From: Aporrectodea caliginosa
Lineage: Eukaryota; Annelida; Clitellata; Crassiclitellata; Lumbricidae
Direction: 5' to 3'
Length of the DNA: 64,000 nt
Assembly: GCA_020284085.1 (NCBI GenBank)
Contig: JACEVL010000148.1
Span: 903,501 to 967,500, forward strand
The number at the start of each line of letters is the position of its first letter. Within the stretch, counting starts at the first letter, position 1. Below are positions 56,861 through 64,000 of the stretch, one piece after another. Made by a program: the position numbers and the translations under genes. The notes beneath the pieces were generated by a model. It made no database searches, was not told where the DNA came from, and worked only from the letters and a program-made list of their open reading frames with translations.

Positions 56861-57517
56861 TTTGGCTGCGCTTTTGTGAGGTCTTTCTCGGGTTCTCTGA
56901 GACTTTCGATGACGCCATTCCTCTCGGTGCTGAGTTTCTTCTTTAATCTTGCTGTATCCATCCATCAGAGTCTGTCTGCGTCTTCCTCTTGTCCTGCTAA
57001 TAAATGCGCTACACAAAAGGCCTGGGTAACTAATCCCCACAGCTCTGGCGCTGAACAAATGCAACGTTTACGATTACGATTAAAGGTATTTACTCGCCCA
57101 CGTAGAAGAAACGTTGAAGCAGCATTCAGATGAAACGTTAGGGCGAACAATCGAGCAACATGGAATCGCAAAAACTGTATGTACGCCTAGTAAATGAACA
57201 ATGCTTATGTAGCTGCTTTTCAGTACTCTGCCGGTGTCTCGACGGTGTTGTTAACAGGCCGTAATGCTGCTGTTGAAGTTGCTAATGCTGCTTGAAGATG
57301 GACGTAGTATGGCTCAGTCGGGACAGCAGTCCAAACATTGCCGACGGTTGCAGGTGATTGAAGTATTAAAAGCAGCATCCATTGATGGTGCGTCAGTTTC
57401 GTGGTTGGACCGGGATCGATGCAGGATAGCTCTGTTTGAATTGCATCAAAATTCATTTCGGCGTTAAGATTTATGGAGGAAACGGCGTTTCGTATTTTTA
57501 ACTGTGTTAAAGTGCAG

Positions 57518-57790
57518 GAAAATGAGAAGCTGTACGAGAGGGAGGATGAGGCAGAGTATGAGGATTCGCTGAGGTCACTTCGACTGACCATAAACAAACA
57601 GCTGAAGCTTATCGACATCCGGAAGAGAAGGGAAAGGGAGAAGGAAGGAGGTGGTGGAAATGGAAAGATGAAACCTGTTTCAATCGAAGAAATACTTGCA
57701 CCAACTGAGACCGGAAGTTCCTCTCTTCTTCCGGTGAAGAGAGTGGCGATTTCACTGAGTGGAACTAGAATGCTCTTAAGGAATGAAAAG
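57518..57790 (+). CDS. Gene B N-terminal charged exon
   Basis: The acceptor 'gttaaagtgcag' precedes GAAAATG, and the donor is AAG|GTAAGG. The 91 residues start ENEKLYEREDEAEYEDSLRS and pass through LKLIDIRKRREREKEGGGG and LAPTETGSSSLLPVKRVA. It aligns with gene A exon 2 over the SLRSL...K..L helix, then diverges. If translation starts at ATG 57473 instead, 15 residues (MEETAFRIFNCVKVQ) precede it. Confidence 0.8.
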
Positions 57791-60700
57791 GTAAGGAAGC
57801 CGTGCATCACATCAAGTCTACGCTTAACAGGTTGCTTGATTAAATGGGTTAATTGTTATTATAAATGAAGTCTATTATTATTATTTTAACGCCAGTGGTA
57901 GAAAGAATCCCTCAGGTTCTAAGAAACAATGCATTTGGCTTAATTATATTTATAAAGCGTTCACGGTAACATGGAAAATGTGAATCTGAGACGCGCATAG
58001 TCAACCGCCATGGAGGAGAAGATACGGTTAGATATCTATGTGCTTGAAAGCTAAGGAGAAATAGTGAGTCTTGAGCCCCTTTTTGAAGGAAGTGAATTTG
58101 AGCTACGGCGACAGAGTGTCAGACGATTAGGCCTACATTAGGCCTACATTCCTTGGGGCAGAAGCATGGAATGCACCTAGCCCATAACCGGTATCCTATC
58201 AAAAGGGCGACCATCAAAAGGGCACATTCAAAAAGGCGCCGCTAAAAAGAGCGCCTGGTTAAAAGGGCGCTGATCAAAAGGGCGCGCAAACAAAAGGGCG
58301 CCAATCGAAAGGGCGACAAATAGGTTAAAATCGTATAATAACTGAAACAATTGTTTAAATCGGTTGAGATTTTGATAATCAAATGTTGCCCATAACCGAG
58401 TAGGCCTAACGTGAGTATATATATATGATCAAACTCTAGAGATCATGTGAAGTAGGACCCATTACAGGAACAAACTCCCAATCTTACCCCTGTCCGCGGT
58501 GGCTGGGAAACTTTCCTTTCCTTTAAAAATCTGACCCTAGATTATAAATTATTATTATGATTACACATTTATTAAGCCCCACTATCTAATGATTAAGTAT
58601 CAAATCAAATGGTGCTGAGCAATCGTCAGAGGGAATTGGCTCAAAGCACCTACACAGTAATTATCTTAGAGGAGGTTCGAACTCGCACTCTCGCTGTTAT
58701 ATGGCAAGCAAACGTGGGGCGCGGTGGTGTAGGGGTATGTTCGGTGCCTTGCAGCCGGAGGGTTGCGGGTTCGAATCCACCTCAAGCCGCCGCGTAGGGA
58801 CCCTGGGCAAATCCTTCACTCGCAATTGCTCATGCGCTTCGGCGTGAAACTCCGATTCAGTGTCCGCGCTGTAGTCGGGAGCGCCTCTGAGTATAAATCT
58901 TGAAGGGGCGCTATAACAAGTGCTCATACATACATACATACATATCTAGGCAACCGGTTACCCTAGAGAGTTAGCAACATGCATGCATGCAGTGAGACAA
59001 TGGCCTCTTGGCGAGTCTTTATTTTCAACGCAGAGGCCATTATACGGTATACCGCATACGTCAGCAGAGTGACGCTACGAATGGACAACAGTCATAGCAA
59101 AGCGTCGTATTGTAATAGCTGATGATTTTCGCGACAGACATTCAAACAGGTAAAATTGAAGAACAAAGGCTTCAGCGACTGGCACCGTCTCCTCAACGGG
59201 TGACACGCTGTCTCCTCTCGACGATTATTGAATAGCTATTGTAGCAGTCTAGTTGCCTCCTATGGGCAATGTTTTGGTGCATTGGTCGTCATAGGTGCAA
59301 ATTAATATAATAATTATACTTTGCATGAATATGTACTCATACATTACATAAATTATGTATGCAAAAATAGGCCTTGATATACAAATGTTCACTGAAACCA
59401 TAGCACATGTATATATGTATATATATGTATATCTGTATATGTGTATATGTGTGTGTGCGACTGTGTATATACATAATGCATATTTGTATATGTATTTTTA
59501 TAAAGTGAATGTTGGATATATAGTGCCTCTCTCTCTATACTGTATATACTATGTATTATATGCAACACGTGTGTAACTCTTCATGTCGCAGAATAGGCCC
59601 TACATACGGATGAAGTGGGCTTATGGTCGGCCAGCAGCCACTCAAGTGTTAATCGTTGGAGACGATCAAAGGCTGGGAAAGCTACTGAGCCTTCTTTGTA
59701 TGGCGCCATATAAATTCTGAATTTGCAATATAAAGCGGTCGATTAAAGAAACACCAGTGAGGGCAATAAATTTGTCACACTGCCTCGTGAAACTCTTCAC
59801 TCTGGAGAGCGCCCACAAGATCGATTAAAGCATTAAAAACGTTAGTATCACCAAAAAGCGTATTAGATGAAATAATGAAATGAAGTAATCAAGATGAGTT
59901 AGATCGATGATTATTAGAAGGAAGAAACAACAGGTTATATCCGTGTTGAATCCAACTAATTATTAAAAGCAGAATTACGTGCAAACTCCTCAACGATAAC
60001 TTTAAGGTAATATATCGTTTAAGCGTTCTAAATATTATTATTCGCCACTGTATGGGTTTTAGCGCTGGTACAATACAAGTTGGATTGATGAAAAGGATTC
60101 TTCCCAAAGTAGTAGTTGTATTGACGAAAAATAATAATGCTACAATGGGCGAATAATTTAGAACGCTAAAACGACAGATTACCAACTTGAAGCCAGCGAA
60201 ATCAGACATCTCGAACACTGATTTATACAACTTAATAATGATCAACAGTATCGAAGGCTTTTCATGCTACATATAAGCTCAACTGTTAACATTTTCACTC
60301 CTATGAGTACAATAATTGTAGAATTATTCTAGTAGAGTGAAATGTTCAGGCATTGATAAAAGTCTTTCTTATGATGCAGGTGACGGTGCGAACAAGATTT
60401 GTGTTCGTGCAAGTGGGGTTAATCGACACGCTGTCTGGTAAGTTCTCTGGTGACATCTTCATCCAATCCAAATGGCTCGAACCGCTGCTCGACGGACACA
60501 GAGAGAAACTGGTGAGTAGGTTATCCACTAACCAGCTGTATTATAGCAAACACCTTTAAGTTTTATTGTGCGGAAAAGTCAGAAGAAATATCTAGATTAC
60601 TGAACGAGCGTATATAGCACATTAAAACTCGATGAACTTAATGAAAATAATGACAATGAATCCCGTCTTCCATCTGATTACTGAAACGTCTAAATAATGA

Positions 60701-60912
60701 TTCCTAGCTTAGACCTAAGCAAAGCACCGTGACACACTTTATAAGGCCAATATACACCTTTTGCGTGACCACCGTAACTGTAATCGTTGCAGCGCGTAAT
60801 TGTTTGAGCAAAGCACCGGCTGACCTTGAACAATGCAACCTTGAAGCCTTGCCGTGATCAGCCTGGAAGAGGTTGCCTAGTAACCTTCCACATGTCCTTT
60901 CTTCATAATTAA

Positions 60913-60991
<79 letters not shown>

Positions 60992-63520
60992 CTATTTGTA
61001 TCACTCTTCATAATTTATATAAATGATTATTTGTGTTTGCGTCTGCTAATAAACTCGTAAGATGTACAATTGTTCTTCTGACAGACATTTCCTCTTTCTA
61101 CTCTCATTTCTTTCCCTCTGGCAGCTGGATCACAAACTGCCACCAGAATCTCTGGGCAACTCCTGGGAGTTGAATAAGTTCACAGCCTGCTCTCAGCTTT
61201 TAAAAATAATTAATACATGTGTGTGTGTGTCACTTTAGAAATTTCGAGCTTAACGAATACGATTCCGATTCTCAGTAAATTCTCATTTCTGTACTGAGAA
61301 TTGCTAATGGAATAGGATTATTGTAGACAGGGAGTAGCATCGAGGAGTCTGAGATTGAATGGAAGCCGAACTTAACGGTGCAGAATGCCACTCGAGAGAC
61401 TCAACAGCAGGTCTGGTACAGCGTTGCATTTGGCAACGAAGACACTGGCTTCCTGGCAACAGTCTGTGAGAATCGACGAATCACCGGACAGTTCTGGATT
61501 TCCACGGATCTCCACCGATTTCCACTCGATACCCAGGTTCATTGTTCATCCTCTCTCTTGCACTCATGTATGTATGTACGCATGAATGAATGTATGTATG
61601 CATTCGTATGTATGAATGTATGTATGTTTGTTTGTATGTATATGTATGTGAGCATGTAAGTGCGTTTGTTTCTCCATATGTATGTGTATATGTGTATGTA
61701 TGAATGCCTGCATACATTCATGCATGTGTGTATGTATGTAGGCCAATCTTCTTATTTATATGGCTCATTTAGAACCTCTGAATGGCCTGTATAGGTCAAT
61801 ATACTGCGCAATGTTATTGCTATTCTGATTACTGTTATTTGCTTTCGTTATTGCTAGTTTGAAGGTAATAAACAATCGTAAAGTCATTCAGCGGCGCTTT
61901 CAGACATTTCCATTGACTGGTTATGTGTATATTTTATTTAGTATGCTATCTAGTATCTACATGAAGTTTATGTACATAATATATATATATATGCATAATA
62001 TAAGCATGGGCGGCGTCCGCACATAGGAGCTAGATGGGGCACTTGCCTCCCCCTGGAAATTTGATACCTTTATTTTTTAATTACTAGTTTTGGTTTTTAA
62101 TAAATTTCTGCACACTGAAGCACTAATTTAAAACAATATGCAATAAAATTTATTTGGATATTGTTTTAAATTTAACATTTTAAAAATCTCTATGTAAATA
62201 GGCCTACCCATGTTCATAATTTTCTGTTTTGCATTTTGCAAGCTCTTGCTATAAATGTAACCGTGACCATTGTGTTTTGCCCCTCCTGTAAAAGTATCTG
62301 CTTGCGCTTTATATTTGCCAGATACATAGACTTAATTGTGTAAATTTACGTCATTCATGGAAATATCTATATAATAGGCCTATCCCTGGCGTTTTTGTTC
62401 TCTTGTAGACTTTGCAGGTGGTTTTAAGCTCGGAGCGAAGTGAGACTGAGTTGGATTTGATCGAAGACCCTCAGGGTAGAAGTTCAGTGAGGAAGGCAAT
62501 GTTTGTCGACCAGAGGGAGTGGAAACTCCACTCCGGCGTGGGAACGTGGAAAGGAACGACAATCGAAGGTTTCCGCAGCAGCAGGACCAGTTGCTGCAGC
62601 AGTAGGAGGAAGCATCCTTTGCTGACAGCCGCCTGTAGGGTATCGAGAAGACCATCGTTCTTCATCTGGAATATCTTTCTCATATTGGTAAACATATCCA
62701 TATGGAGGCAGTAGTCGATTAACAGATTCCTTCTTCCGACTTCGGATTACTCAAGATCTTGGAATTCCTAAAATTCTTCAAATTTCTCTATATTTTCGAT
62801 TATCACAAATTCTTCAACTTTTCAAATTCCGTAAATAATAATAATTTGTGAAATTCTTCAAATTTCCCAAATTATTCAAAGTCCTCAATTTCTTCAATTT
62901 CTTCCTTATCTAGTGGTTATATCTGCAAATTCTAACCATGGACATATTTATTACTATCTTCACATTTTCTTCTTCTTATTCTTCTTCTTCTTCTTCATCA
63001 TCATCATCATCGTCATTATCTTCGTCTTCGTCTTCTTCTTCGTCTTCCTCTTCTTCTTCTTCTTCTTCTTCTTCTTCTTCTTCTTCTTCTTCTTCTTCTT
63101 CTTCTTCTTCTTCTTCATCATCATCTTCTTCTTCTTCATCATCATCTTCTTCTTCTTCTTCTTCTTCTTCTTCTTCTTCATCATCATCATCTTCTTCTTC
63201 ATCATCATCATCATCTTCTTCTTCTTCTTCTTTTTCTACTTCTTCTTCTTCTGCTTCTTCTTTTGCTTCTTCTTATGCATCATCTACCACCTAATTAGTG
63301 TGATAACTATCAGAGCATCAGACTGAGTATTCGTTTAATTTCGTTGTTATGAAATTCTCTTTAGTGCGTCATAAGCGGAATCTCCTTCGCCACTTTCTCC
63401 ATTCCAGAAACATCGGCCACCAGTCGCATTCAGTTGACGCTCATTCCAGTTGTCAGCACGTTCTCCTACAAGTTTGTTGTCACACAGAATCTCCCAAAGT
63501 TCTCCTACCTCACATACCTG
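57518..63520 (+). CDS. Gene B: Cys-less pLGIC subunit, 3' end beyond the window
   Basis: Paralogue of gene A on the opposite strand. Five exons are present (listed separately), all phase 0: a charged N-terminal region (91 codons), the ligand-binding domain (44 + 70 + 93 codons, the last running into M1) and the rest of M1 plus M2 (52 codons). The M3/M4 exon expected next (starting DKY-like) is not found before position 64000. The Cys-loop positions hold Ile and Leu, so the disulfide is absent here too. M2 has 2' Gln, 6' Ile and 9' Val. The true first exon is unresolved: an in-frame ATG at 57473 could start the protein without splicing, but a good acceptor at 57517 suggests an upstream exon as in gene A. 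Confidence 0.87.
58195..58330 (+). repeat. AAAAGGGCG punctuated array
   Basis: About nine short units of 'atcaaaagggcg' type with variable 2-5 base joins, in a gene B intron. It resembles in design the arrays at 7254-7405 and 63575-63685, which use different core words. Confidence 0.75.
58714..58943 (+). repeat. tRNA-derived SINE family 2, copy 2
   Basis: The head 'gtggggcgcggtggtgtagg' has an A box and 'gggttcgaatccacctc' is a near-consensus B box. The body is GC-rich, then 'gagcgcctctgagtataaat' and GGGGCGCTATAA, with a (CATA)n tail. Its 3' end is shared with the LINEs at 42640 and 56150. Confidence 0.93.
58950..60370. other. Gene B intron; no further exon recognised
   Basis: Contains TA/GT-rich sequence at 59395-59560 and a LINE-like tail 'tggcgccatataaattctg' at 59700. 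An inverted pair 'gcgttctaaattattcgccc'-like occurs near 60025 and 60150, bracketing a possible small MITE. Confidence 0.45.
60380..60511 (+). CDS. Gene B exon: start of ligand-binding domain
   Basis: The acceptor 'cttatgatgcag' precedes GTGACGGTG, and the donor is CTG|GTGAGT. The 44 residues start VTVRTRFVFVQVGLIDTLSG and include DIFIQSKWLEPLLDGH, aligning with gene A exon 3 throughout. Confidence 0.93.
60917..60992 (+). repeat. (GT)n microsatellite
   Basis: About 74 bp of perfect GT in a gene B intron. Confidence 0.98.
61327..61536 (+). CDS. Gene B exon: middle of ligand-binding domain, Cys-loop region
   Basis: The acceptor 'ggattattgtag' precedes ACAGGGAG; it was chosen over the AG four bases later because it keeps phase 0. 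The donor is CAG|GTTCAT. The 70 residues contain WKPNLTV, sequons PNLT and QNAT, VWYSVAFGNED and FPLDTQ. Ile replaces the first Cys-loop cysteine. Confidence 0.92.
61560..61745 (+). repeat. (TATG)n-rich microsatellite
   Basis: Interrupted TATG/AATG units just downstream of the exon donor. Confidence 0.9.
62409..62687 (+). CDS. Gene B exon: rest of ligand-binding domain and start of M1
   Basis: The acceptor 'tgttctcttgtag' precedes ACTTTGC, and the donor is TTG|GTAAAC. The 93 residues start TLQVVLSSERSETELDLIED, contain DQREWKLHSGVGTWKG and end RRPSFFIWNIFLIL. It is seven codons longer than gene A exon 5; the extra is a Ser/Arg/Cys-rich stretch (FRSSRTSCCSSRRK) just before M1. Confidence 0.93.
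62960..63290 (+). repeat. (TTC)n/(ATC)n array in the M1-M2 intron
   Basis: About 320 bp of TTC with ATC interruptions, a homopyrimidine-rich tract on the coding strand of gene B. The poly-Ser, poly-Phe and poly-Lys frames are artefacts. Confidence 0.97.
63365..63520 (+). CDS. Gene B exon: second half of M1 and pore helix M2
   Basis: The acceptor 'aattctctttag' precedes TGCGTC, and the donor is CTG|GTAAGT. The 52 residues run CVISGISFATFSIPETSATS, then M2 from R0' (RIQLTLIPVVSTFSYKFVV) and TQNLPKFSYLTYL. Length and phase are identical to gene A exon 6. A proline at 7' of M2 is unusual. Confidence 0.93.
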
Positions 63521-63574
63521 GTAAGTTATGCAGTACAATATACGATACAACTGTAGGTCTATTTGATGGTTTAC

Positions 63575-63685
63575 ATTCAAAACCGCGATCACAAAACAGC
63601 GATCGTCAAAACCGCGATCACAAAATAGCGATGCACAAAACAGCGACTGCATAAAATAGCGATCATCAAAACAGCGATTTCACCG
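63575..63685 (+). repeat. AAAACAGCG punctuated array
   Basis: About seven units of 'atcaaaacagcg' or 'cacaaaatagcg' with 1-4 base variable joins, in a gene B intron at the window edge. Possibly a transposon end whose partner lies outside the window. Confidence 0.7.
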
Positions 63686-63689
63686 ATTT

Positions 63690-64000
63690 ATTATAGAAAG
63701 TTTTAAGTGTATCGCGAAGTATACATAATATTATAACAAATGTGTAATGCTAAATTTGAAGACTTAAAATTCCAATTCCACGAAGGTAGTCCAATATAGG
63801 TCGATTAGTGCAATCGCCGAACGACGCTTTTTATTTTGTCTGCAGTTTCTCTGTAGATTCTTTGAGATGGATTTGGTATTTGTCCTGCGATGCACTTAAC
63901 TACAACATTTTAAGTTCAATTAAGTTAGCAATCAGGATCAATCAACGCTGTCATTTCCGCTCTCACTCCAACAACTTCAAATGATTTACTAAAATAATTA
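63690..64000. other. Gene B intron to window end; no exon recognised
   Basis: No sequence resembling the M3/M4 exon of gene A is seen here, so that exon should lie beyond position 64000. Confidence 0.6.

Noticed and set aside
57220..57810. 196-codon minus-strand frame
   Set aside because: It lies antisense over the gene B N-terminal exon, which has homology support and splice sites; this is a shadow frame.
58714..58790. Functional tRNA gene
   Set aside because: A and B boxes are present, but the head does not close an acceptor stem by eye, and it continues into a SINE body with a second copy in the window.
61134..61190. Extra gene B exon starting after 'ccctctggcag' (LDHKLPPESLGNSWE)
   Set aside because: The acceptor looks good, but there is no donor in a usable place. 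The neighbouring exons already join in phase 0 with the length seen in gene A, where no counterpart exists.
62913..63326. Poly-Phe, poly-Ser and poly-Lys frames
   Set aside because: All derive from the TTC array in a gene B intron.

Overview
This is a window of a eukaryotic, almost certainly invertebrate metazoan genome. It is AT-rich and intron-rich, with GT-AG splice sites, many microsatellites, tRNA-derived SINEs, CR1/L2-like LINE 3' ends, hAT and Harbinger-type MITEs and one very young LTR retrotransposon. The recurring word AGGCCTA and the mix of repeats suggest a marine invertebrate, but the sequence alone does not fix the phylum.

The main genic content is a divergent pair of paralogous pentameric ligand-gated ion channel (pLGIC) genes, reconstructed here exon by exon. 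Gene A is on the minus strand (about 51680 down to 19157). It has eight well-supported coding exons plus a candidate 5-codon first exon, giving a predicted protein of about 476 residues. Gene B is on the plus strand (from about 57518) and runs off the right edge; five exons are present, ending after M2. Every shared exon junction is phase 0 and at the same aligned position, so the two genes are an inverted duplicate. Both proteins have a charged, helical N-terminal exon with no visible signal peptide, a ligand-binding domain whose two Cys-loop cysteines are both replaced (the FP-x-D core is kept), and M1 and M2. Gene A also shows a very short M3-M4 linker and a 72-residue tail after M4. This is a eukaryotic, prokaryote-like Cys-less ('Pro-loop') receptor.

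Layout: 1-5.7 kb is mostly unassigned, with a 31-bp minisatellite and a LINE 3' end. 5.5-10.5 kb is a nest of DNA transposon remains: a hAT transposase relic, a 0.9-kb non-autonomous hAT and two GTCTCCCCC arrays in opposite orientation. 11.2-17.5 kb is a 6.3-kb AT-rich satellite of 14- and 25-bp units. 18.9-51.7 kb is gene A, whose introns hold most of the repeats, including a 4.7-kb LTR element (26840-31561) with an intact 943-codon ORF but no recognisable RT, RNase H or integrase. 51.7-57.5 kb is the region between the genes. 57.5-64 kb is gene B.

At least five SINE-like families, several LINE 3' ends sharing the tail GGCGCTATATAAATG, and at least seven transposons with identifiable target-site duplications could be dissected. 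All exon calls come from reading splice sites and aligning the two paralogues by eye; no database search was run.
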